Assembly: GCF_024346715.1 (NCBI RefSeq)
Contig: NZ_AP024852.1
Location: 1,612,001 to 1,676,000, forward strand
Reading direction: 5' to 3'
DNA length: 64,000 nucleotides
DNA from: Photobacterium swingsii
Lineage (GTDB): Bacteria; Pseudomonadota; Gammaproteobacteria; Enterobacterales; Vibrionaceae
Shown here: one piece after another, positions 44,308-52,511 of the stretch
Position numbering within the stretch: position 1 is the stretch's first letter
How the letters are laid out: every line of letters starts with the position of its first letter
Position numbers and translations under genes: made by a program
The notes under the pieces: generated by a model
The model's input: only the letters and a program-made list of their open reading frames with translations
Databases searched by the model: none
What the model was told of the DNA's origin: nothing

Positions 44308-44475
44308 ATGGAAATGAAAATGCTTCGTCGAAATATTTCTTATATGGAACGTGAGCTGTCAGAGATGAAAAGAGAGTTAGCCGTTTTAGAAGAGCGCGAG
44401 TTCCAGACTAAGAAATTGAATCCAGTATTTCAACCTGATCCGCTCGTTATAACTGAGCTCAGTGTTGTTGATTAA
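44308..44475 (+). CDS. Small coiled-coil protein of 55 residues between phnT and phnS
   Basis: An unannotated-size frame with an AAGGA ribosome site 7 bp before ATG 44308 and a TAA at 44473. The product is charged and helical: MEMKMLRRNISYMERELSEM, then KRELAVLEEREFQTKKL, with heptad-like Leu/Met/Ile spacing that suggests a short coiled coil, and a final PDPLVITELSVVD. It is on the opposite strand to phnT and phnS and followed by its own terminator at 44526. The function is unknown; it might interact with a regulator or a transporter subunit. Confidence 0.6.
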   Translation: MEMKMLRRNISYMERELSEMKRELAVLEEREFQTKKLNPVFQPDPLVITELSVVD

Positions 44476-44525
44476 GGGAATGATAGTTACCTTCTTTCTC
44501 TTATTTTTGAACAAATAAGACGAAA

Positions 44526-44551
44526 TAAACGGTGCACTAGGCACCGTTTTA
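44526..44551. terminator. Terminator between the 55-residue gene and phnS
   Basis: AACGGTGC-ACTAG-GCACCGTT with flanking A and T runs; works for both the small gene and, on the minus strand, phnS. Confidence 0.85.
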
Positions 44552-44620
44552 ACTTTATGTTGTTTATCAATATTGCAGTGATAAAGATTATTTGTGGCCT
44601 AATATATTGATTAGTAAAAC

Positions 44621-45637
44621 TTAACCACGAGGCTCTGATTTCGCATCAAATCGGTTAGACCAAGCTTTCAGCACTTCACTACGGTTTGCGGCCATTTTAG
44701 AGAAGTTCATTTTCACCATGGCTTCTTCAACATTTGGGTAGTTTTTCACGGGTGTGCTGACATTGCTGTGGCCAACAACAGGGTAGAACTCGTTGTAGAG
44801 TTTATTGGCTTCTCTAGAGATAGACCAATCCACTAAGCGTTTTGCCGCATCTGATTGAGGGTTAACAAGACCAACCGCTTCAGATTCCCAACCGACACCG
44901 CCTTTCGGCAGAATAATGTCTATCGGTGCGCCTTGCGATTTCAACTTAGCACCACGAATTGCCATCGAAATACCAATCGCGACTTCCCCCATACCTGCTT
45001 GCACGCAAGGCTTAGAACCTGAGTGGGTGTAATGCGCAATATTGTTATCCAGTTTGCTCATGTAATCCCAGGCTGCATCTTCACCCATGAGTTCCATCCA
45101 TGCTGACACTTGCATGTAACCCGTTCCTGATGAGGCAGGGTTTGGCATTGCAATTTGCCCTTTATATTCAGGCTTTAGGAGGTCATCCCATGTTTCTGGC
45201 TTAGACAGGTTCTGCGCCTTTGCGACCGCTTCGTTGAAACATACGGCATTGAAGAAAGCATCGTTACCAAACCATGCTTTGTTGTTTTCAGGATCAACCA
45301 TAGTGGTGCGAATTTGATCTAAACCTTTAGGCGAATAAGGTTTCAGTACGCCGTTGTCTTTGAGCAGTGCCATGGATGAACCTGCCAACCCCCAAACGAC
45401 ATCAGCATGAGGATTGTTTTTCTCTGCCAGCAACTTCGCCGTCATTATCCCCGTAGAATCGCGTACCCATTTGATCTTGATATCTGGGTTTGCTTGTTCA
45501 AAACCTGATTTAAATTTCGCGAGCATATCCGTTTCAAAAGCGGTGTATACCGTTAGCTCTTCGGCAGCAAAAGCAGGGGTAGCAGTAAGAGCAGCTATTG
45601 CAGTCAAAGGTGCAATGATCCAACGGTTTTTCATCAT
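44621..45637 (-). CDS. phnS: 2-aminoethylphosphonate ABC transporter binding protein
   Basis: A 338-residue periplasmic binding protein of the iron/AEP family 1 type. Signal peptide MMKNRWIIAPLTAIAALTA...AFA is followed by EELTVYTAFETDMLAKFKSG, typical of PhnS. Other family regions: KWVRDSTGIMTAKLLAEK, PHADVVWGLAGSS and MPNPASSGTGYMQVSAWME. GGAGAAAGA precedes the first ATG. It has its own operator-controlled promoter and is separated from phnTU by the small + strand gene, an arrangement different from a simple phnSTU operon. Confidence 0.92.
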   Translation of the reverse strand: MMKNRWIIAPLTAIAALTATPAFAAEELTVYTAFETDMLAKFKSGFEQANPDIKIKWVRDSTGIMTAKLLAEKNNPHADVVWGLAGSSMALLKDNGVLKPYSPKGLDQIRTTMVDPENNKAWFGNDAFFNAVCFNEAVAKAQNLSKPETWDDLLKPEYKGQIAMPNPASSGTGYMQVSAWMELMGEDAAWDYMSKLDNNIAHYTHSGSKPCVQAGMGEVAIGISMAIRGAKLKSQGAPIDIILPKGGVGWESEAVGLVNPQSDAAKRLVDWSISREANKLYNEFYPVVGHSNVSTPVKNYPNVEEAMVKMNFSKMAANRSEVLKAWSNRFDAKSEPRG

Positions 45638-45656
45638 TCTTTCTCCATGAATTGAG

Positions 45657-45672
45657 TTTGGTATGTACCAGA
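45657..45672. promoter_or_regulatory. PhnR-type operator upstream of phnS
   Basis: TTTGGTATGTACCAGA, 20 bp before the phnS start, differing at two positions from the phnT operator. Confidence 0.78.
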
Positions 45673-45872
45673 TTGTTGCGACAGGAATGATGCTAGAGCG
45701 GCAATATGACAGTTCAATGATTACCGGGTTTCACTTTGTTAACAGTTTTATGTGGCTGCGATGACAGCTTAAAAACAGGCTAGTAAAGGGTGCATACTGA
45801 AATGTGAAAGTTTTATTAACTCTATGGTTGAGGGATTTACAGTTAATCCTCGGAGTCGTTATAGTTTTTCTA

Positions 45873-45888
45873 TCTGGTATAGTCCAAA
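45873..45888. promoter_or_regulatory. PhnR-type operator upstream of phnW
   Basis: TCTGGTATAGTCCAAA, 14 bp before the phnW start; three differences from the phnT palindrome. Confidence 0.65.
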
Positions 45889-45901
45889 TGGAAAGAGCGC
45901 A

Positions 45902-47020
45902 ATGGAAAACGTTGATAATCAATATTTACTGTTAACACCGGGCCCACTAACGACGTCACCGAGTGTACGTGAAGCCATGCTAAAAGATTGGTGCACATGG
46001 GATGATGACTATAACAAAGGCATTGTTCAGGTGATCCGTCAGCAGCTGGTGCAGATGGCAACGCAGCATCATGGCTACACAAGTGTCTTAATGCAGGGGA
46101 GTGGTACAGCCTCTGTTGAGGCAACCATTGGTAGCGTTATTCCTGCTGATGGCAAGCTATTAGTGGTCAACAATGGTGCTTACGGTGAGCGTATTGGGCA
46201 AATTGCGCAATACCTTAATATTGCTCACCATGTCATTGAGTTAGACGAAGTGACTCAGCCAAGTGTTGAACAGTTAATTGATGTGTTAGAAACCGATCAT
46301 ACAATCACTCATGTTGCTATGGTGCACTGTGAAACCACTACTGGTATGTTGAATCCGATTGAGGCTGTGTGTGATGTAGTTAAATCGCACAACAAAGTCA
46401 TGATCCTTGATGCAATGTCGAGCTTTGGTGGTATCCCTATGGATATTGGCGAGCTTGGCATCGACTTTATGATCAGCTCTGCAAACAAATGTATTCAGGG
46501 CGTACCGGGCTTTGGTTTTGTGATTGCGAAACAAACCGAACTTGAACGTTGTAAAGGCTTAGCGCGTTCGCTATCGCTGGATCTTTATGATCAATGGCAA
46601 TGCATGGAGATCAACCAAGGGAAGTGGCGTTTTACTTCACCAACACATACGGTTAGAGCGTTTCATCAAGCACTGATTGAGTTGACCGAAGAAGGAGGCG
46701 TTGCTGCTCGCTTTGATCGCTATTCGATGAACCAAAAAATTCTGGTCGAAGGCATGGAAAAGCTCGGTATCCAATGTTTACTACCATGTGATTTACATTC
46801 ACCAATCATCACCTCTTTCTTCTCGCCAGAACATCCAGATTATGACTTTAAGCAGTTCTACAATTTGCTGAAACAAAAGGGTTTCGTTATTTACCCTGGC
46901 AAGGTCTCGAACGCTGATTGCTTCCGAATAGGTAACATCGGTGATGTGCACAACCATGATATTGAAAACTTAATCACAGCAGTGAGTGAGTCTATGTACT
47001 GGCTGGCAGGTAACCAATAA
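45902..47020 (+). CDS. phnW: 2-aminoethylphosphonate:pyruvate aminotransferase
   Basis: A 372-residue PLP enzyme that moves the amino group of AEP to pyruvate, giving phosphonoacetaldehyde and alanine. It begins [19 protein letters not shown] at the ATG at 45902 with GGAAAGAG upstream; the longer frame from 45824 adds unrelated residues. [12 protein letters not shown] contains the PLP lysine. [39 protein letters not shown] and [17 protein letters not shown] match Salmonella PhnW. Its stop codon overlaps the start of pbfA by one base (TAATG), so translation is coupled. Confidence 0.96.
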   Translation: MENVDNQYLLLTPGPLTTSPSVREAMLKDWCTWDDDYNKGIVQVIRQQLVQMATQHHGYTSVLMQGSGTASVEATIGSVIPADGKLLVVNNGAYGERIGQIAQYLNIAHHVIELDEVTQPSVEQLIDVLETDHTITHVAMVHCETTTGMLNPIEAVCDVVKSHNKVMILDAMSSFGGIPMDIGELGIDFMISSANKCIQGVPGFGFVIAKQTELERCKGLARSLSLDLYDQWQCMEINQGKWRFTSPTHTVRAFHQALIELTEEGGVAARFDRYSMNQKILVEGMEKLGIQCLLPCDLHSPIITSFFSPEHPDYDFKQFYNLLKQKGFVIYPGKVSNADCFRIGNIGDVHNHDIENLITAVSESMYWLAGNQ

Positions 47021-48450
47021 TGGATAGGTTACAGGGTCACACTGTGGCGAGTCAGCTCCCCAATCAAATAACAACTCACATGGATATGCGCGCGTTACGC
47101 AGTGAAGGTGATACCAATATAACCCCCGCTCGTGAGCGTTGGGTGGCATCGATTGCCGATCTACAAACGCAGACCATGCTAACGCAAGACAGCCAGTATT
47201 TTTTGCATCAAGCCATGTCGACACCCTGTTTAGACGCACTAGTTGGGGCGAATGGTATTTATCTTGAAGATGCAGCGGGTAAGCGCTACATGGACTTTCA
47301 TGGCAATAATGTCCATCAATTAGGCTATGGTCATCCTCATGTATTAGGTCGGATTCAACAACAATTGGCGAGCCTTCCTTTTTCGCCACGTCGCTTTACC
47401 AACCAAACAGCGATAGATTGCGCGAAGAAACTCACTGAGATTGCTGGTGGCGATCTTAATCGTGTGCTGTTCGCACCGGGGGGCACTTCTGTGGTGGGAA
47501 TGGCGTTGAAATTAGCGCGTTATATTACGGGCAATTACAAGGTGGTTTCCTTATGGGATTCTTTTCACGGTGCGTCATTAGATGCCATTTCTGTGGGGGG
47601 AGAGGCTTGTTTCCGTGAAGGTATGGGGCCGCTAATGGCGGGTGTTGAACGTATACCGCCTGCAGTGAGTTACCGCGGCGCATTTCCTTCATCAGAGGGG
47701 AGCGATGTGCATTATGCCGACTACCTTGAATACGTGATTGAGAAAGAAGGTGGCATTGGGGCGTTCATTGCTGAAGGTGTGCGCAATACTGATGTGCAAG
47801 TGCCGAGTAAAGCCTACTGGCAACGCATTCGAGAAATTTGTGATCGTCACAATGTGATGCTTATTATCGATGATATTCCTAATGGCATGGGGCGTACGGG
47901 TGAATGGTTTACGCACCAAGCCATGGGGATCGAACCCGATATGCTCTGCATTGGTAAAGGGCTAGGTGGCGGCGTTGTGCCCATGGCGGCTTTGATCACT
48001 AAAGATGAATACAACACGGCTGCGCATGTCTCTTTAGGGCATTACACCCACGAGAAAAGCCCGATTGGTTGTGCTGCTGCGCTTGCAACAATGGAAGTGA
48101 TCGAACAGCAAAATCTGTTAGTGAAAGTGCGAGATGATGCTGCTTATGTTGCCGAACGTTTAGAGAGTATGAAACAACGTTTTCCTATTATTGGGGATGT
48201 TCGTGGCATTGGCTTACTGTGGGGGATCGAGCTCGTTACCGATAGGCTAACCAAAGAGCGGGCGTTTGATGCTGCTGAGCAGGTGTTATATCGCAGCTTA
48301 GCGCTTGGTGTGAGCTTCAAAGTCTCACAAGGCAATGTGTTACAACTGAGTCCCCCTTTGATCATTGAGCGAAAAGACTTAGCTAAAGCCCTCGATATTG
48401 TCGAGCAAGCCATTTCAGAAGTTGTTCATTCGACTGATTTAACAACGTAA
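47020..48450 (+). CDS. pbfA: (R)-1-hydroxy-2-aminoethylphosphonate ammonia-lyase (PbfA-like)
   Basis: A 476-residue class III aminotransferase-fold PLP enzyme between phnW and phnX. PbfA of vibrios turns (R)-1-hydroxy-AEP into phosphonoacetaldehyde and ammonia, so hydroxylated AEP can enter the same route. The PLP lysine is in MLCIGKGLGGGVVPMAALI. The usual DEVQTGFGRTG of class III transaminases is replaced by IDDIPNGMGRTGEWF, which is a mark of this branch, and the N-terminal part (MDFHGNNVHQLGYGHPHV) is also typical. The start overlaps phnW by one base. Function inferred by context and sequence type, not proved. Confidence 0.88.
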   Translation: MDRLQGHTVASQLPNQITTHMDMRALRSEGDTNITPARERWVASIADLQTQTMLTQDSQYFLHQAMSTPCLDALVGANGIYLEDAAGKRYMDFHGNNVHQLGYGHPHVLGRIQQQLASLPFSPRRFTNQTAIDCAKKLTEIAGGDLNRVLFAPGGTSVVGMALKLARYITGNYKVVSLWDSFHGASLDAISVGGEACFREGMGPLMAGVERIPPAVSYRGAFPSSEGSDVHYADYLEYVIEKEGGIGAFIAEGVRNTDVQVPSKAYWQRIREICDRHNVMLIIDDIPNGMGRTGEWFTHQAMGIEPDMLCIGKGLGGGVVPMAALITKDEYNTAAHVSLGHYTHEKSPIGCAAALATMEVIEQQNLLVKVRDDAAYVAERLESMKQRFPIIGDVRGIGLLWGIELVTDRLTKERAFDAAEQVLYRSLALGVSFKVSQGNVLQLSPPLIIERKDLAKALDIVEQAISEVVHSTDLTT

Positions 48451-48482
48451 TGTGACTCCATAACAAATTTAGGATTGTAAAC

Positions 48483-49292
48483 ATGAAACAAGTACAAGCG
48501 GTAATGTTTGACTGGGCTGGTACAGTTGTTGATTTTGGCTCATTTGCACCGACATCTATCTTCGTTGAAGCATTTAAACGTGAATATGGTTTTGATATCT
48601 CGTTAGAAGAAGCACGCGTGCCGATGGGGCTTGGTAAGTGGGATCACATCAAATGTGTTGGCGAATTACCTGAAGTGGCTCAACGCTGGCTGGCTCAATT
48701 CGGTAAGCCGATGGATACCAATGACATCGATAAAATTTACCAAACCTTCATGCCATTGCAAATTGCCAAAGTTGCTCAGCATGCTGACTTGATCCCTGGT
48801 ACAAAAAGTGTGGTTGATGGATTTCGCGAGCAAGGTATTAAGATAGGCTCATGCACAGGCTACCCGCGCGTTGTCTTGAATGAACTCTTGCCTGCAGCCA
48901 AAGCAAACGGTTTTAGCCCTGATTGTGCGGTTGCCACGGATGACCTTGCTGCGGGTGGCCGACCGGCACCTTACATGTTGCTTAAGAACATGATTGAACT
49001 AGCAGTCGATGATGTAAAAACATGTGTGAAGGTGGACGATTCAATACCAGGCATTACGGAAGGGCTGAATGCCGGTATGTGGACTGTGGCATTGTTACTA
49101 TCGGGTAATGAAGCGGGTTTAACGCAGCAAGAGTTTGAGGCTGCAGATACTGAGCGACTAGCGCAAGCACGCAATAAGGCAAAAGATGCGTTTGCAATGT
49201 CGGGGGCGCATTATCAGATTGACACAGTGGCACAACTTCCAGAAGTGATTGCCGATATTAATCGTCGTTTGGCGCAAGGTGAGCGACCATAG
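48483..49292 (+). CDS. phnX: Phosphonoacetaldehyde hydrolase
   Basis: A 269-residue HAD-superfamily enzyme that splits phosphonoacetaldehyde into acetaldehyde and phosphate. MFDWAGTVVDFGSFAP holds the nucleophilic Asp and the second Asp is replaced by Ala, as usual in PhnX. MGLGKWDHIK carries the Schiff-base lysine in the cap domain. GSCTGYPRVV and KVDDSIPGITEGLNAGMW complete the HAD motifs. It lies 32 bp downstream of pbfA and ends the operon at a strong terminator. Confidence 0.95.
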   Translation: MKQVQAVMFDWAGTVVDFGSFAPTSIFVEAFKREYGFDISLEEARVPMGLGKWDHIKCVGELPEVAQRWLAQFGKPMDTNDIDKIYQTFMPLQIAKVAQHADLIPGTKSVVDGFREQGIKIGSCTGYPRVVLNELLPAAKANGFSPDCAVATDDLAAGGRPAPYMLLKNMIELAVDDVKTCVKVDDSIPGITEGLNAGMWTVALLLSGNEAGLTQQEFEAADTERLAQARNKAKDAFAMSGAHYQIDTVAQLPEVIADINRRLAQGERP

Positions 49293-49339
49293 ATGAGATT
49301 GATCTAAGTACGCCGATCTTTACCGCGAGCAATAAACAC

Positions 49340-49375
49340 AGCAGCCTCTAGTGTATAGAGGCTGCTTAGCTTTTG
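49340..49375 (+). terminator. Terminator of the phnW-pbfA-phnX operon
   Basis: AGCAGCCTCTA-GTGTA-TAGAGGCTGCT, an 11-bp perfect stem followed by a T-rich tail. Confidence 0.88.
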
Positions 49376-49480
49376 CTTATCACTTTCAGTGACTTTTAGG
49401 TGTGTTTGCTATTTTAATTGCTTGTATTTGAGTTGCTTGTCTTTGAACTGTCTGTATTTGAATCGGTTACGTGATTACTT

Positions 49481-50317
49481 TCAGGCCGCGTGAGTCAGAA
49501 TAGGGGGAAGCTCACATAAAGCATCTAAAATCTCCTTGGTTTGTCTTGAACAAATGAGGTTGTCTTTGGCACCTACCAATTGGATCATTTTCACCTTTCC
49601 CGACAAAACACAATGACGGAGAGTACGAAGGATCATTTTATTATTAAGACGATTATTGTCATCAAATCCAGCACTAGGCATCAAGGCTGCGAGATCTATG
49701 GTAATAACAAGGTGATCGCAGTGGCTGGTATAGCTTAATAGTTGAGACTTATGCGAGGTGCGATTTCGGAAGCTATATTCATCCGACGATAGCCAGTTCA
49801 CCCCCAGATCTTCAGCATATTCATACAGCTGACCTGTTTGGATTTCTTCATCAATGCCCAAACAAAGTAAGCGTGTATTGTCATAGCGATTTAACGCAAA
49901 ATGATAAACAGAGCCGACTTGTACATCTAATGTTTGTTTTAGATCGAAACGATGCCCAATGTTAATCAAACCAATCTCTTTATCTTTCAGTGCAACAATG
50001 GGTAGAGCATGCAGTAAGGTTTCATGGCAGTTTGATAGCACGACAGGGATAGAGTGCAACCCTAGATGCTTGCTCAGGCAGTGCTGAAAAGCGACATCAT
50101 TATTGCCTTCCAGCACAAAGTGCCCTGCGTCAGAATAATTCGGGTTAGACTCTTGCGGGTATAGCCAGTATGAAGCCAGTTCTAGGCTTTGTTGAGCAAA
50201 TTCAAACGAAGCCTGAGACATGGGCTTTACGCGTTCACATACCGTCATTAGTGTAAAAGGGTGCACGGGTTGGTTGTGATTGTGACGCATACGGTAGCGT
50301 TTGAATATGCTTAACAT
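49481..50317 (-). CDS. Arginase/HutG-fold protein with degenerate metal site
   Basis: A 278-residue protein that follows the arginase/agmatinase/formimidoylglutamase fold: VALKDKEIGLINIGHRFDLK, SHCDHLVITIDLAALMPSAG and NNRLNNKMILRTLRHCV line up with the family's DAHxD and SxDxD regions. The normal ligands are altered: IGHRFD in place of IDAHFD and TIDLAAL in place of SLDIDVLDP. The GGDHS motif is not seen either (SNCHETLLH). It likely no longer carries a di-manganese centre. The start is uncertain between several ATG codons in the first 33 residues. It lies 6 bp after the IclR gene and is probably co-transcribed with it. Confidence 0.7.
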   Translation of the reverse strand: MLSIFKRYRMRHNHNQPVHPFTLMTVCERVKPMSQASFEFAQQSLELASYWLYPQESNPNYSDAGHFVLEGNNDVAFQHCLSKHLGLHSIPVVLSNCHETLLHALPIVALKDKEIGLINIGHRFDLKQTLDVQVGSVYHFALNRYDNTRLLCLGIDEEIQTGQLYEYAEDLGVNWLSSDEYSFRNRTSHKSQLLSYTSHCDHLVITIDLAALMPSAGFDDNNRLNNKMILRTLRHCVLSGKVKMIQLVGAKDNLICSRQTKEILDALCELPPILTHAA

Positions 50318-50323
50318 TGTGAA

Positions 50324-51058
50324 TTACCTTTCTGGTGGCAACACGCGTGCTGCCTGTAATACATGTAAGATGATCCGTTCTTTATTGGCTTCAACGCGGT
50401 GCGCTGGGGCCATTACAGAAATAGCACCGATCAACTTACTCCTTTTCATCACAGGGGCGCTAATGCCAGATACACCGGGATCAATTTCCGATGTACTAAC
50501 AGCAAAGCCGTTGCGACGTATCTTTTCTAGCTCTGTTTGCCATGCATCCATTCGGTCTTCTTCACCAAAATAACGCAGGATTTTTTCACAGCGCTGAGTG
50601 GGTAAGTACGCCAGCATGACCTTAGATGAAGCCCCGCGAAGTAGTGGTTGGCTTTGTCCTTGTACAAAACTACAGCGAAGTGCTTGCATACTTTCTTTCT
50701 GACTTACACATAGGGCACGATAGCCGACAGGTACCATATATGCCGCCATCTCACCGGTTTGCTTTTGAAGTCGATTTAATACCGCATCGACAGCATCTAA
50801 GTTGTGCTGGCTTGTTTCGTAACTGCGCATTAATAACAATGCCGCTGAGCCTATAATCAGCGTTTTGTCGTAAGGACTTTCTTCAATTAAATTCCACTCT
50901 TTCAACACTTTTAAATGGCGATACAGACTGCTAATGGGTACTTGAAGCTGCTCGCTTAACACCTTGGCTGAAACAGGGGCTTCATTCACGGCAACTTGCA
51001 TCAAAAGCTGTAAGGCCTTTTCATTTACTTGATTGGCAGCGCTTTTTTTCTCTTTCAT
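50324..51058 (-). CDS. IclR-family transcriptional regulator
   Basis: A 244-residue regulator. The N-terminal winged helix (about 15-75) has QLQVPISSLYRHLKVLKEWN and the C-terminal IclR effector domain (about 80-240) has the conserved RGASSKVMLAYLP, EIDPGVSGISAPVMKRSKLI and GAISVMAPAHRV. It is the first gene of a two-gene unit with the degenerate arginase-like gene. The effector is not known. It may control that gene and the region upstream. Confidence 0.88.
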   Translation of the reverse strand: MKEKKSAANQVNEKALQLLMQVAVNEAPVSAKVLSEQLQVPISSLYRHLKVLKEWNLIEESPYDKTLIIGSAALLLMRSYETSQHNLDAVDAVLNRLQKQTGEMAAYMVPVGYRALCVSQKESMQALRCSFVQGQSQPLLRGASSKVMLAYLPTQRCEKILRYFGEEDRMDAWQTELEKIRRNGFAVSTSEIDPGVSGISAPVMKRSKLIGAISVMAPAHRVEANKERIILHVLQAARVLPPER

Positions 51059-52020
51059 GCTTATTTTTATCCCTATTTATCGGACTCCTCAACTGTAATT
51101 CTTATCTGGTGCGAATACGAGGTTAACAAGGTGGGTATTTTCTCATTTGATGAGAAAGTTGATAAAAATCAGTAAATGTAATGATGAATACGAAGGGGAT
51201 GGTATGTTTGTGTTCGAGGATAGGGTGTTGCTGCTTTGATAAAAAGAGTGGCAATCGTGAACTGTTGTTTACAGGTTTTTAAAATCCAAGTCTTAAATTT
51301 ACCTCCAATAGTGAATCGTGCTGGTAGAAGTGTCTTTTGGACGAAAATAAAACAATGAAGAATATTACTCTTAATAATGGGTGGGAATTATCAGAATAAA
51401 GCACTGGCACTATCCGTAATGAACAATGTAATTAATTGCTACTTCCCCTTAATGAGGTGAAGTATATTTCAATTTAATCTTGGATGTTCATTTTATATGG
51501 TATGAATGTGAGTTGGTTATTTTAGCTTGTTCTATTGGATAATTTGCTGGTTGAATATTGTTGTTTCGTCTTATCTTGTTGTTTTATAGTTGTTTTTACC
51601 TTTTTCTTGGTGTGGTGATAACATTAGATTGCACACGTGAGTCACCTTAAAAGCACATTATCGCCACTTGAATAATGTTTTCTTAATTGATGGTATTAAT
51701 CTTTTCTGCTTTTATTGCGTACATTGTAAATATTATAACGATTAGCTGTTTTATTTTGATTAACTATTTTAATATCAAATTATCGTATTTAGGGAGTGTT
51801 GTTTTCATCTCGTTTTTTAGTTGTTAATTAATTGTTCTCAATGTATTTAATTAATGATTTTAATAACTAAAAAGCAAGATCGAACGCAAATTTTCATGAT
51901 TTTGAAATACCCTAGAGGCAAGTTAAACGTATATTAAATACAAGGCATAAAGATTTCATTGGGCATATACTCTGTTTTCTGAAAGAGCGTAACGTACCAT
52001 GTTTCGTATTAAGGATAGAT
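51059..52020. other. Long AT-rich intergenic region
   Basis: 962 bp, clearly more AT-rich than the neighbours, with no frame of useful length on either strand and no repeat that stands out. It includes promoters for the IclR gene (left edge) and the small hypothetical gene at 52021 (right edge). I see nothing else. Confidence 0.45.
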
Positions 52021-52422
52021 ATGAAAGCATATAGCGAAATCGTAGATAGCGAGAAGGTGGTATTTGATTACACATCTTTTCTTTCAGCGTCTTGCCAGCA
52101 ACACCATTTAACGTTTATGGATGCGCTTAAATCGATGATCCCAGCCTTTGAGATGTCTTGGAAGTCATCTGGGCCAAGTGGATTATCAGATTCTGAGAAG
52201 CTGCAATTACAAGCGTTGAAGGTGTTGTCTACAAGCGTAAGTGATGCAAATAACGTGATACGGCTACTTCGGCTTGCACGCACAGAGGGAATAATGTGCC
52301 TGCTCATCACCATGCCGTATGCGCTCGATTATGATCAGCTTGAGATGATCACAGATAAAACGGACTGTGAGATCACGTTTGAAGATGATAATGGGGAAGT
52401 ATTGAGTATTTGTATTCACTAG
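52021..52422 (+). CDS. Hypothetical protein
   Basis: I do not recognise this 133-residue protein. AAGGATAG precedes the ATG at good spacing, and a strong bidirectional terminator follows. The first half is helical with a hydrophobic patch (FLSASCQQHHLTFMDALKSM); the second half has a CLLITMPYALDYDQLEMITD stretch and an acidic beta-like end (CEITFEDDNGEVLSICIH). No signal peptide, membrane helix or known motif. It is not clearly related to the tandem small proteins at 38.6-40.2 kb. Confidence 0.6.
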   Translation: MKAYSEIVDSEKVVFDYTSFLSASCQQHHLTFMDALKSMIPAFEMSWKSSGPSGLSDSEKLQLQALKVLSTSVSDANNVIRLLRLARTEGIMCLLITMPYALDYDQLEMITDKTDCEITFEDDNGEVLSICIH

Positions 52423-52453
52423 CTTTGTTTCGTCTTACGACGGGTTTGATACT

Positions 52454-52480
52454 AAAAAGCCAGCGATCGCTGGCTTTTTT
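52454..52480. terminator. Bidirectional terminator
   Basis: AAAAAGCCAGC-GATC-GCTGGCTTTTT between the hypothetical gene and the arcD-like gene. Confidence 0.92.
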
Positions 52481-52511
52481 ATCTGTGGTGAAAATACCGA
52501 GTCGTAATTGC

